Virus record (IMG/VR): IMGVR_UViG_3300016486_000533
Location: 1 to 44,485 of that record
From: a virus
Reading direction: 5' to 3' (one strand)
Length of the DNA stretch: 44,485 nt
The notes below the pieces were generated by a model that saw only the letters and a list, made by a program, of their open reading frames with translations, made no database searches and had not been told where the DNA came from. A program made the translations under genes and the position numbers. Positions 1-6,473 of this stretch are shown in pieces. The stretch's first letter is position 1. Every line of letters starts with the position of its first letter.

Positions 1-10
1 AACCGGGCGC

Positions 11-38
11 TGGACAGCCGGAGACAGTGTGCTATAAA
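11..38 (+). promoter_or_regulatory. sigma70-type promoter with extended -10
   Basis: The -35 is TGGACA (11-16) and the -10 is TATAAA (33-38), with a 16-base spacer and an extended -10 TGC (30-32). Transcription should start near base 45, which excludes the ATG at 38 and supports the ATG at 80 as the gene start. The same promoter recurs at 44062-44089. Confidence 0.65.
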
Positions 39-79
39 TGCTTCAGACGTTCCCGCGTTCCAAATCAGACGAGACACAC

Positions 80-295
80 ATGAACCCCTTCAAGAAGCTT
101 AGCGATACAATGACCGGCGCAACACAGAAAAGCGGCATCGAGACACGCAAGCGCGGTGAGACTGACGCTGATCGCCGCAATCGTGAGAACCGTCTACGCG
201 AGGAGCGTGAAGCTGCTGAGCGCAAGATGCGGGAAGAGGCTAAAGAGAAAGCCTGGCAGGCGGAGCGCAAGCGCCGGGGCTACGCGCCTAACTGA
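80..295 (+). CDS. small highly charged protein, unknown function
   Basis: A 71-residue protein rich in Arg, Glu and Lys, with a long heptad-like charged stretch (roughly residues 25-65) that looks like a single helix or coiled coil. No known domain was recognised. An in-frame ATG at 38 lies inside the -10 of the promoter at 11-38, so I chose the ATG at 80. It is the only rightward gene between the control region and the leftward operon, and has its own strong promoter, so it may be an early host-interaction protein. That role is inference. Confidence 0.6.
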   Translation: MNPFKKLSDTMTGATQKSGIETRKRGETDADRRNRENRLREEREAAERKMREEAKEKAWQAERKRRGYAPN

Positions 296-334
296 TTATC
301 CCACAAATTAGAGTTTCGTAGTGTAGCGGGATAA
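296..334. promoter_or_regulatory. inverted repeat between convergent genes
   Basis: TTATCCC at 296-302 and GGGATAA at 328-334 form a perfect 7-bp inverted repeat with a 25-base loop. It lies between the end of the rightward small gene and the end of the leftward PAPS-reductase-like gene. No T-tract follows, so it is at best a weak bidirectional terminator or a protein site. Confidence 0.3.
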
Positions 335-370
335 AGGAGGTCTGGCTGGCAGCGGTCGCAGGCGCTTGAT

Positions 371-1195
371 TCAGCCATTGCACTCACCCCAATTCGCCTG
401 ACAGAGAGCCCCCTCCATGTCGAATATCCAATCGCCCTGACGTTCCACCATTTCTCTGAGCGTTTGACGGGAATATTCAGAGCGGAACCTCGCCACTCCG
501 GACGAAGCTAAACTGGACGCCAAAGCCTCCATCCGCTCCCACCAGTCGTGTTGATCGGGCTCATCTCGCGCTAACGCGGCCAGTTGTGCTTCAGACTTTA
601 AAAAACAACCTGTGCAATTTCCGGCGCCCTTAGGTAGAGCGAGATCGAAGGGTTGCGTCTCCCAAAAGTCCCATACATCCCGAACGGACACCCCTGCGTC
701 TGCGAGCGGAAACCACCTAACGACACGCTTATCCGGGGACGCCCTTAGCCTGGTAGGTTCGTCGGCCCGAAATCCAACAGCGTTAGTCCAGCCCTTCCAG
801 CCCTCAGAGATCAGGTAGCGGCGCGCTGGCAGTATCTTGAGGTGCTCGGTACAAAATCGTTTAGATTGGTCTGGGCATGCCTTTTTCCGGCGAATGAGCC
901 GCTCGAAAGGCTCCCCATCCCTGCTGGCAGAATCGTGAGACACTGTTCTGAAAATAGGTCCGTCAGAGCGATCACCATCCTCGACCCAAACAATGTTGAT
1001 CCCCCACCTGACGCCACACTCTCTAACAAAATCCAGAGTTTGGGGCCGCTCCTTGCCCGTGTTAGAAAAAACGACCCGGCAACGCTCAGGCAACCCAGCG
1101 TTTGCCTCAATTATTTGGTGCAGCATGTAAGCACTGGTGCGACCACCACTAAAGCTGATTTGCACGTTACCGGTCGGCAAAATGTAAGCGCTCAT
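371..1195 (-). CDS. phosphoadenosine phosphosulfate (PAPS) reductase-like protein
   Basis: A 274-residue member of the adenine nucleotide alpha-hydrolase (PP-loop) family. The PP-loop signature SGGRTSAYML is at residues 16-25. A Cys pair near residue 197 (NCTGCFLKSEAQ) is typical of phage PAPS-reductase-family proteins. Family members activate a nucleotide by adenylation or reduce PAPS; in phages the substrate is generally unknown and DNA phosphorothioation (DndC-like) or nucleotide modification has been suggested. It is the last gene of the leftward block and lies downstream of an intrinsic terminator at 1342-1383. Its ATG overlaps the stop of a 32-codon ORF (ATGA), so the two are probably translated together. 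Family is fairly certain; substrate is unknown. Confidence 0.8.
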   Translation of the reverse strand: MSAYILPTGNVQISFSGGRTSAYMLHQIIEANAGLPERCRVVFSNTGKERPQTLDFVRECGVRWGINIVWVEDGDRSDGPIFRTVSHDSASRDGEPFERLIRRKKACPDQSKRFCTEHLKILPARRYLISEGWKGWTNAVGFRADEPTRLRASPDKRVVRWFPLADAGVSVRDVWDFWETQPFDLALPKGAGNCTGCFLKSEAQLAALARDEPDQHDWWERMEALASSLASSGVARFRSEYSRQTLREMVERQGDWIFDMEGALCQANWGECNG

Positions 1196-1290
1196 GCCAC
1201 TTCCCCCCTAATTGCCATACATTGAGACACAAGTGCGCAAGTGCCTATTGTCGCCAGAAACACCAATATGATACGCGTCATTCGCTTCAT
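1192..1290 (-). CDS. small hydrophobic/signal-peptide-like protein
   Basis: A 32-residue ORF with basic N-terminus (MKRMTR), a hydrophobic stretch (about residues 7-20) and two Cys. AGGA lies about 11 bases upstream of the ATG. Its TGA overlaps the ATG of the PAPS-reductase-like gene, the coupling pattern used throughout this genome. It could be a small membrane protein or a leader peptide. Too short for family recognition. Confidence 0.4.
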   Translation of the reverse strand: MKRMTRIILVFLATIGTCALVSQCMAIRGEVA

Positions 1291-1341
1291 TGCTTTTCAC
1301 TTTCCTAGTGGCCAACTATACCATTGAACGTGGTGCAGGCC

Positions 1342-1383
1342 AAATAAAAAAGGCGCCCCACTGCGGGCAAACAGTGGAGCGCC
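1342..1383 (-). terminator. rho-independent terminator, leftward
   Basis: On the minus strand a GC-rich hairpin (arms 1372-1383 and 1352-1363, 11 of 12 pairs, 8-base loop) is followed by six T (complement of 1346-1351) and further T-rich sequence. It should end the leftward transcript carrying the regulator, methyltransferase and dNTP-hydrolase genes. Confidence 0.75.
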
Positions 1384-1418
1384 AGAGCGCGGCCATAGGC
1401 GCCAGAGCGCGGCCATAA
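1379..1418. repeat. 20-bp tandem duplication
   Basis: Two adjacent copies of a GC-rich 20-mer (1379-1398, 1399-1418; GCGCCAGAGCGCGGCCATA core) that begin inside one arm of the terminator hairpin. 1384-1500 otherwise holds no gene that I can support. Confidence 0.7.
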
Positions 1419-1500
1419 GCGCTAGTTCGAGAGGAAAGGAACCAAAAACTCCCGAACGTCTAATCTATTGCAACGTTCATGCCGTGTCAAACGTTTCTAC

Positions 1501-1925
1501 CTATTTATATACATCATATGCGATGCGGTTCATATATTTTTTGGCCATTTTGCGAATTCCGTCCGCCGCCTGGCTTGGTGTGATTGCGTACATTGGCTTA
1601 TTCGGGGCGAACCCACCGCCAAACAGTACCACTGCGTCATTGAAGTCAATGCATAGCGCCGCTCTCGCAGTTTTTCCCAATTGCAGTCGTAATGAAACTC
1701 CTTCGGCGCAAATAGCCTCACTGCCTCTCCGGCAATGCAGCAAACTGTTTTGCAAACGTGCGCACTGTTGGGATCGTCAGGCAACCACCCCTCTTGCGTA
1801 AGGGCATATTCAGACATATTGAAGCCATGCTCATAGGAATCTTTCATCCTTTTTCGGACGTGAGGAAGATTGCCTATATGGTCAGCAAGCTGCATCAGCC
1901 TTTCTCCGGCATTAAATGAACTCAT
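1501..1925 (-). CDS. conserved phage protein with CCIAGEA motif, apparently frameshifted
   Basis: The first frame starts at the ATG at 1925, next to the methyltransferase stop, and gives a soluble protein with the motif TVCCIAGEAVRLFAP, typical of a phage protein family of unknown function. After NWEK the sequence loses family character. The -1 frame then supplies the expected tail (AALCIDFNDAVVLF and ITPSQAADGIRKMA) and ends at 1501. The switch point is a run of five A on the coding strand (T5 at 1671-1675). The total length is one base short of 142 codons. So this is one gene with a one-base deletion, a sequencing error, or a recoding site. Function unknown. Confidence 0.65.
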
Positions 1926-1926
1926 C

Positions 1927-2724
1927 TTAAACCCCTTCAAACATGTTGATCGTTTTGGGCGACTTTCGCCCGACTGTGCCTTCATTGAACAGTGGCGGTT
2001 GTGCATATGCAAGTCTCATGCGAGCAACCGCCATATTGAAATATTCTTCGTTCTGCTCAATACCCACAAAGATGCGCCCAAAGGCATTGCAGGCAATTCC
2101 AGTAGCACCGCTACCCATGAATGGGTCGAGTATGGTTTGGTCAGCCTCGGTGAAGTCTGCGACCAACTCTTTCATCAATGCCACCGGCTTCTCTGTAGGG
2201 TGTCCACCGTGACGGCCTGACGGATTTGTCAGGTGTGTGTAGACGCCACGCTTACCGCCAGCGTTCCACTTTGCGTATCCGGCGCCGGCCCATGATGCGA
2301 CAAACATCTCGGCTCCCATAGCCGGACCCTGGCCGTTCATCTGCGGCGTTGAGTCAGGCTTAACCCATACGCACGCCCTTTTGTATTTCATTGGACTTGC
2401 ATTGATAGAGTCTGCCCAGCGCCCCACGCCTTCGGGAGAACAAAACAGCAACACCCAGCCGTTTGATGCCGCGTACACCTTCTCGACGATATCATCTCTC
2501 ATGTTTTCCACATGGTCGAAGGAAATATCGCGATTCGATGGGCCTCCATCCTTGCGCACATTACGTGCGCCTGCTGTTTTAGCTTCGTGGGTTATCCTTT
2601 CATAAGGCGGGTCCGTTATTATATGATCCACGCTTGACAGAAGCGGAATGATCTCCAGGCAATCTCCACGCAAAAGAACGTGGGGGCCTACAGCTACCCA
2701 ATCTTTTATTGGATTATCGCTCAT
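1927..2724 (-). CDS. DNA N6-adenine/N4-cytosine methyltransferase
   Basis: A 265-residue SAM-dependent DNA methyltransferase. The catalytic motif DPPY is at residues 38-41, and the SAM-binding motif DPFMGSGATG lies near the C-terminus (about residue 205), so it has the permuted beta-type order, with the target-recognition region in between. It should methylate an exocyclic amino group in DNA, for self-protection or gene regulation. It lies in the same operon as a GcrA-like regulator; in Alphaproteobacteria GcrA reads adenine-methylated GANTC, so a GANTC-like specificity is an attractive but unproven idea. No cognate restriction gene is visible. SD GGGAG precedes the ATG. Confidence 0.88.
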   Translation of the reverse strand: MSDNPIKDWVAVGPHVLLRGDCLEIIPLLSSVDHIITDPPYERITHEAKTAGARNVRKDGGPSNRDISFDHVENMRDDIVEKVYAASNGWVLLFCSPEGVGRWADSINASPMKYKRACVWVKPDSTPQMNGQGPAMGAEMFVASWAGAGYAKWNAGGKRGVYTHLTNPSGRHGGHPTEKPVALMKELVADFTEADQTILDPFMGSGATGIACNAFGRIFVGIEQNEEYFNMAVARMRLAYAQPPLFNEGTVGRKSPKTINMFEGV

Positions 2725-2734
2725 GCGTCTCCCG

Positions 2735-2920
2735 TTACCTCCAGATAAAGATTAATGGTATTGCGAAAAGTGACACGACTCCTAAGACCAACGCCAAGAA
2801 GTTAATGAGAATCCAGAAGTACCAGGCTTCTGATTTTGGGTAACAATTTCTGGAAAACAGGGCTGTCAGCAAAAACATGCCGATGCATACAACCAGAACA
2901 GTTTCGGCTATCTGCAACAT
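2735..2920 (-). CDS. small two-TM membrane protein
   Basis: A 61-residue protein with two hydrophobic segments (about residues 5-22 and 34-59) separated by a polar loop. The start overlaps the stop of the preceding small ORF (TAATG). Function unknown; it is in the leftward early operon, so it is more likely a host-membrane modifier than a holin. Confidence 0.5.
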   Translation of the reverse strand: MLQIAETVLVVCIGMFLLTALFSRNCYPKSEAWYFWILINFLALVLGVVSLFAIPLIFIWR

Positions 2921-3000
2921 TAGTATGACTTGCCTCCAGCGTCCACTGACGCTCCGAAGCAGCCTTTTATTGCTGAGTTAATTCCGTTTTTAAGTCTCAT
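2920..3000 (-). CDS. 26-codon coupled ORF
   Basis: A short ORF starting MRLKNGINSAIKGC, lying between the dATP/dGTP-hydrolase-like gene and the membrane-protein gene. Its TAA overlaps the downstream ATG (TAATG). The region around its start has been duplicated in tandem (2974-3029), leaving a truncated 12-codon copy directly coupled to the upstream stop. Product unknown. Confidence 0.4.
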   Translation of the reverse strand: MRLKNGINSAIKGCFGASVDAGGKSY

Positions 3001-3029
3001 TTGAGTTAATTCCGTTTTTAAGGCTCATT
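2974..3029. repeat. 28-bp tandem duplication
   Basis: Two adjacent 28-bp copies (2974-3001 and 3002-3029) differing at one base. Each contains an ATG start region on the minus strand. As 28 is not a multiple of 3, only the downstream copy continues into the 26-codon ORF. Confidence 0.85.
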
Positions 3030-3612
3030 ATTTGCTCTCCAGTTCAGTTTCGCATAGCGCAAGCGCGCGCCAGGCCAGTGATACAGAATGTGGCGTTCCG
3101 TCGTCTCCGACTTTGCCACGGTCGATAAGGTGACGGACAATACAGTCCGCATGATCGTTAGACTTATCTTTTGACCAGTAAAGCGGCTGGCCAGGGTTAT
3201 GCTTATCATTGCCGGTCTTAGAGAGTCGCGCCAAAGCCGCCATTGTCAGGGGAAAGTAGTCCAGAACGCCTGTTGCAATTGGCGTATTCTTGCGCTCCTC
3301 GCTATCTTCTGTGATTTTTATTGATCTCGTGTCTCCGTAAACAGATTTCACCTTTGTCTCTACGTCTACATCCACGTTAGTATTCACGCATATCGGCAAT
3401 TTTTCTACAATATCCCAATGTAACTCAAATTTCACGCCAAGGGAATCTATGTAAAATGATCCATTCTCCCTCCAGGAACTGTCCACCCATAAACCAGACG
3501 AAATATCATAATACTGACCCTTGAAGGGATAGATGCTTTCGCCGTCGTAAAACTGGATTTTCGCCCTAGTCCCGCTGCGCGTCCTGTAATATTCACCAAC
3601 CTCGAGTTTCAT
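3028..3612 (-). CDS. dATP/dGTP diphosphohydrolase-domain protein (DUF5664-like)
   Basis: A 194-residue protein. The C-terminal part (about 118-192) has the pattern of the phage dATP/dGTP diphosphohydrolase N-terminal domain family: DYFPLTMAALARL, then HADCIVRHLIDRGK and ending SLAWRALALCETELE. The N-terminal 110 residues look like a separate beta-rich module not recognised. Family members such as MazZ hydrolyse purine dNTPs and reshape the phage nucleotide pool. The gene follows an HD-domain dNTP hydrolase, supporting a nucleotide role. No PurZ gene is present, so a Z-DNA genome is not implied. SD AGGAGG precedes the ATG. Assignment is by pattern only. Confidence 0.6.
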   Translation of the reverse strand: MKLEVGEYYRTRSGTRAKIQFYDGESIYPFKGQYYDISSGLWVDSSWRENGSFYIDSLGVKFELHWDIVEKLPICVNTNVDVDVETKVKSVYGDTRSIKITEDSEERKNTPIATGVLDYFPLTMAALARLSKTGNDKHNPGQPLYWSKDKSNDHADCIVRHLIDRGKVGDDGTPHSVSLAWRALALCETELESK

Positions 3613-4164
3613 GTCGCCCTCCTGTCAAAAACATAAACATTACCAAAAATTCCATTTTGGCACAGGCTTGAGACCAAGGTTCAATATATATGCCAAGAGG
3701 TTTAGTCCCGTCCGATTCCATGTCCCACTTGTGTTCAGACTGCATCATTAGTGCCTTCCGCTCATCCAAAAGAATTCGGCGGTCATACTCCTTGGTTTTT
3801 CCTGCATCTCGCTGGCCAGGTTAAGGTGCGCAAACTTTTGGCGAATACCCTTGTCAACCTGAAGTGCTATTTCTGAAAACACCGGAATCATAGATTTCAG
3901 CGGAGTTTTCATATCGCCAACATACGCCTCTTCGGCGTCATGCATCAAAGCATCAAAAGCTAAAAACTTATCGTCCGTATCTTTTAGAATTTTCTCTGCC
4001 AAATATACCGAATGCTGCGCGACAGAATAGAAGTATTTCGTGGCGCCACCATACCGGCACGTCATCGAAAGGGCGTGCGCAATATCAACTATCTGTATGT
4101 CGTTATTCATCAAATCGTTGAAGTCGAACTTACGGCCTGTATATGTCAAAACCCAATTACTCAT
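3593..4164 (-). CDS. HD-domain (YfbR/DatZ-like) nucleotide phosphohydrolase, apparently frameshifted
   Basis: Starts MSNWVLTYTGRKF and contains VDIAHALS, YSVAQHS (His51) and LMHDAEEAYVGD (His75-Asp76), the metal-binding HD pattern of YfbR-like 5'-nucleotidases and phage DatZ-like dATPases. The first frame ends early at 3748. The -1 frame supplies the expected C-terminus (EYDRRILLDERKALM, then EPWSQACAKMEFL), ending at 3593. The switch is at a run of five A on the coding strand (T5 at 3796-3800). The restored product is about 190 residues, the usual family length. The start overlaps the upstream HTH gene by 8 bases. It should remove phosphate from (d)NTPs or dNMPs. Confidence 0.7.
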
Positions 4165-4660
4165 CCCAAGCCCCTGTTTTTACATGCAATTCGCGTTTCT
4201 GGAGAATTTGGTGAACTCGCTGACGTGTTAGCCCGAATTCTTCGCCAATTTGCTTCATTGTAAAGCCAAAATCGCGCCGGTATGACATAACGTCCGCACG
4301 ATCCTTATTCACTGCCTTCGATAGCTTGCGCGGAGTCTCGTCGCCAAGCTGCTCGCGAATTGCGTAGTATATACGGTACTTGGACACCCCGGTCTTTTTG
4401 GACGCCTCGGAAACAGTGCATTCGCCGCTTTGCACAAGCTGCACCGCGTCACGCACTTCCTCAAACACTCCACGCTTGACTCCAAGGGCCTGCGCTGTGA
4501 TTGAAATTCGAGCCGTCGATATCCCGGTTTCTTTTGAGATTTCAGCCAGCCGCTTGCCGGATGATAGACTTGTCAAGGCTTCCAACATTAAGCTTGAGAG
4601 GTGGGGTTTCTGCTCTGACAGATCGTTCGTAGTGGTGTTGGCAGTAATTTGTGAGTCCAT
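4157..4660 (-). CDS. triple helix-turn-helix regulator with sigma-region-4-like HTH
   Basis: A 167-residue protein with three HTH-like units: about 37-60 (LAEISKETGISTARI), 81-104 (TVSEASKKTGVSKYRI) and 133-154 (TMKQIGEEFGLTRQRVHQIL). The last closely resembles the region 4.2 HTH of sigma factors. No sigma region 2 is present, so it is probably a DNA-binding regulator or anti-sigma/co-sigma type protein. The start has a good SD (GGAGAAAAAACCAATG) although it lies 119 bases inside the GcrA-like gene. Co-transcribed with that regulator from the promoter at 5019-5047. Confidence 0.65.
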   Translation of the reverse strand: MDSQITANTTTNDLSEQKPHLSSLMLEALTSLSSGKRLAEISKETGISTARISITAQALGVKRGVFEEVRDAVQLVQSGECTVSEASKKTGVSKYRIYYAIREQLGDETPRKLSKAVNKDRADVMSYRRDFGFTMKQIGEEFGLTRQRVHQILQKRELHVKTGAWDE

Positions 4661-4994
4661 TGGTTTTTTCTCCGCAAAATTTGAATGGTTTGTCCCATGT
4701 TACCGGGAAGTGGCACTGCTTCGGACCCAATTCGATTAGTGATGGGCCGTCACGCTCTGGCGTGTCTTGGTCTGGTCGCTTTGGAATACGACGACGCTTC
4801 AGTATACATTCTTTGGTAGCGTCATCTTGTCTTTTGGTCTTTCTTGGCGTCTTAATTCCATGACGCTTAAACACACCAGCAATGGTTCCTGCTGATATGT
4901 TTTCGTCCCTGGCGACTCCGCGCATGGTCATTCCGCCGGCAATCTTCTCTTGCCAGCGAGCCACGTCCTCTTCTTTCCACTTGATAGTACTCAT
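4542..4994 (-). CDS. GcrA-like cell-cycle regulator
   Basis: A 150-residue protein. Residues 5-47 fit the GcrA N-terminal HTH (WKEEDVARWQEKIAGGMT, then a second helix and FKRHGIK). Residues 93-121 match the GcrA C-terminal Cys/His module: CHFPV, FKFCGEK, then NYCQHH. In Alphaproteobacteria GcrA binds sigma70 domain 2 and activates promoters carrying methylated GANTC. A phage copy could redirect host RNA polymerase to phage promoters. It is the first gene after a consensus promoter (5019-5047), with SD GGGAG, and overlaps the next regulator by 119 bases. A GANTC-rich promoter region lies upstream of the terminase. Family assignment is from motif pattern; target is inferred. Confidence 0.72.
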   Translation of the reverse strand: MSTIKWKEEDVARWQEKIAGGMTMRGVARDENISAGTIAGVFKRHGIKTPRKTKRQDDATKECILKRRRIPKRPDQDTPERDGPSLIELGPKQCHFPVTWDKPFKFCGEKTNGLTNYCQHHYERSVRAETPPLKLNVGSLDKSIIRQAAG

Positions 4995-5018
4995 GTAAAA
5001 ACTCCCGTTTACAATGTT

Positions 5019-5047
5019 TGTATATTACCCGATATTGCACATGTCAA
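5019..5047 (-). promoter_or_regulatory. leftward sigma70 promoter for regulator operon
   Basis: Minus strand: perfect -35 TTGACA (5047-5042), 17-base spacer, -10 TATACA (5024-5019). The start should be about 18 bases before the GcrA-like ATG. Back-to-back with the rightward promoter at 5060-5088. Confidence 0.8.
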
Positions 5048-5059
5048 CAAAACATTTGA

Positions 5060-5088
5060 TTGAAATAGCAACTTTCGTGCCGTATAGT
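5060..5088 (+). promoter_or_regulatory. rightward sigma70 promoter for lipoprotein pair
   Basis: -35 TTGAAA (5060-5065), 17-base spacer, -10 TATAGT (5083-5088). Transcription would start near 5095, just upstream of the lipoprotein ATG at 5117. This excludes the GTG at 5087 as a start. Confidence 0.75.
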
Positions 5089-5116
5089 GATGGCTCGCAA
5101 TAGAATGAGGTTAGAA

Positions 5117-5479
5117 ATGAGAAAAATACTACTCGCCGCTGCGCTTGCGTTTATGCCGATTACCGGATGCGCAACACTTGCGGCCACAAGCAATCAAGAG
5201 CAAATTGGCTCATACGACGAAAAAGCACTGCTTACTGCTGAAGTGGCGTATGGTGCAGCCTTGTCTGCTATCAATGCAGCCGCCGTGATGGGAACGATTG
5301 ACGCCAACCAGAGTCGGCAACTTATGCCACTACTTGAGGCGGCAAACGATGGCCTAGAGTCCGCTCGAGCGCTATACGATGCAAACCGACTGATTGAAGG
5401 CCGGTCTGCAAGCGAATCCGCACTGTTGCAGGTTGCAGCAGTTCTCCAAGTCCTCATTGATGCAGGGATTATCGAATAA
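5117..5479 (+). CDS. phage lipoprotein, possible moron
   Basis: A 120-residue protein with a type II signal peptide: basic start (MRK), hydrophobic core and lipobox ITGC with Cys18 as the lipidation site. The mature part is mainly alpha-helical and Ala-rich (DEKALLTAEVAYGAALSA). No catalytic motif seen. SD GAGG lies before the ATG at 5117; earlier in-frame starts overlap the promoter. With the next gene it forms a two-gene rightward unit inside a leftward operon, with its own promoter, typical of a moron. Surface exclusion of other phages is one possible role; this is inference. Confidence 0.7.
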   Translation: MRKILLAAALAFMPITGCATLAATSNQEQIGSYDEKALLTAEVAYGAALSAINAAAVMGTIDANQSRQLMPLLEAANDGLESARALYDANRLIEGRSASESALLQVAAVLQVLIDAGIIE

Positions 5480-5682
5480 TGAACGCTCAATCTGTCGTCC
5501 AACTTCTCATCCTGCTTGACCAGGTTTCGGCACAAGTCATCACCATGCTCCAGACGATCAAGGGATTCTCGCCGGAAGACGAGGATATCTTGCAGGACTT
5601 GCTGAAGCAGCACCGATCCAAAAACGACGCCCTATATGCGTCCGTCATGGCGTCACTGGCCGCGCGAGCCGAAAAAGGCTAA
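5479..5682 (+). CDS. small helical protein coupled to lipoprotein
   Basis: A 67-residue helical protein (MNAQSVVQLLILLDQVSAQV...) without a signal peptide or membrane segment. Its ATG overlaps the lipoprotein stop codon (TAATG), so the two are translated together and probably act together. It ends 13 bases before the end of the convergent gene at 5696. Not assigned to a family. Confidence 0.6.
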   Translation: MNAQSVVQLLILLDQVSAQVITMLQTIKGFSPEDEDILQDLLKQHRSKNDALYASVMASLAARAEKG

Positions 5683-5695
5683 CTATCGGCTCAAA

Positions 5696-6160
5696 CTATC
5701 GGCCCTTGCGCTGCGGCGTGGGGGCCACCGCCTTCTCTATCTCTTTGACAACCGACGGGCGATCTACACCCGGAAGTAACTCACACACCACATAATCCAA
5801 CGCCAACTCGAACCACTCAGCAAATTTGCTCTGGGCCATCGACTCGAACGCAATACTCTGGCCGCGAACCTGCCAAACATCACCAACCCCAGGAATATTC
5901 AATAGGATTCGGTCGCTAAGCCCGGTTCCTATTTTGATTTGCTCGACAACGTGTTCTGCGCTGTCAAAGTCATCACTGTTTTCAAACACAAGGCGCGCAA
6001 GCCTCCACAACAACCTATGCTGGCGCGGGTTGCGTGGAGACTTTGCGTGAACCATGACCAATGCGCCCTCGTCCATTAGTCCCATAAGCTGCCGGCCCTC
6101 TAGGTCTATTGGAGCCAGCCCGTCGCCCTCTCGCCTTAGCCAGATTGTCCCCTCAGCCAT
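5696..6160 (-). CDS. DUF1367/NinB-like phage protein
   Basis: A 154-residue protein with the pattern VHAKSPRNPRQHRLLWRLA followed by a C-terminal helical part (FAEWFELALDYVVCELLPG). This resembles the DUF1367/NinB-type proteins found next to recombination and replication genes of many phages. NinB (Orf) proteins assist annealing recombination; activity here is unproven. The start overlaps the DnaA-domain gene stop by 8 bases. Confidence 0.55.
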   Translation of the reverse strand: MAEGTIWLRREGDGLAPIDLEGRQLMGLMDEGALVMVHAKSPRNPRQHRLLWRLARLVFENSDDFDSAEHVVEQIKIGTGLSDRILLNIPGVGDVWQVRGQSIAFESMAQSKFAEWFELALDYVVCELLPGVDRPSVVKEIEKAVAPTPQRKGR

Positions 6161-6473
6161 TTAGGATAGCGTCCTCAATCTCTGAAATCTTCGCTGCGTA
6201 CTCAGGATCGTCATAAAGCTTTGGAGCCACCTTCATAATGTAAATCATTGTGGTGTGGTCGGCGTAGTTAAACGCTCGAGCAATTTGTGGGAATGATTGA
6301 TTTGTGTGCTTCCGGCAAAGATACGCCGCGATATGACGTGGCTTAGCAATCTTCATCCGCTTCGTCTTCTTGGCCAGCGAACCTTTCGATAGGCCGAATG
6401 CCTCCTCGGTTGCGGCTATCACTGTCGCGCACAAAATTGCTTTCTTCGAGTTCTTTGAGAATGACTGTACCAT
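6153..6473 (-). CDS. stand-alone DnaA domain IV-like DNA-binding protein
   Basis: A 106-residue protein matching the C-terminal DNA-binding domain of DnaA: PRHIAAYLCRKHTNQSFPQI (45-64) and the DnaA-signature-like ADHTTMIY (71-78; DnaA has DHTTVIHA). No AAA+ domain is encoded next to it. It could bind DnaA boxes in the phage origin or compete with host DnaA at oriC. The ATG has an SD (AGGA, nine bases upstream) despite lying 131 bases inside the HNH gene. Alternative start: Met40, leaving only the domain core. Confidence 0.75.
   Translation of the reverse strand: MVQSFSKNSKKAILCATVIAATEEAFGLSKGSLAKKTKRMKIAKPRHIAAYLCRKHTNQSFPQIARAFNYADHTTMIYIMKVAPKLYDDPEYAAKISEIEDAILNG

Larger units (their letters stand above)
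1..434. repeat. terminal direct repeat, copy 1
   Basis: Bases 1-434 are identical to 44052-44485. The repeat holds a promoter, a complete small gene and the last part of the PAPS-reductase-like gene. The second copy stops in the middle of that gene, at no evident functional boundary. This fits a circular or circularly permuted genome assembled with overlapping ends (unique length 44,051 bp). A true fixed terminal repeat is possible but less likely given P22-type headful relatives. Confidence 0.9.

Noticed and set aside
2974-3029. CtrA boxes in the 28-bp repeats
   Set aside because: The spacing is TTAA-N8-TTAA, not N7, so they are not counted as CtrA boxes.
3593-3748. A separate 51-codon ORF coupled by TAATG after the HD gene
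   Set aside because: Its sequence is the expected C-terminus of the YfbR-like HD protein, so it is part of that gene after a frameshift.
5666-5692. Terminator between the convergent genes at 5682/5696
   Set aside because: Only a 6-bp stem (GAGCCG/CGGCTC) with a 15-base loop and no T-tract.
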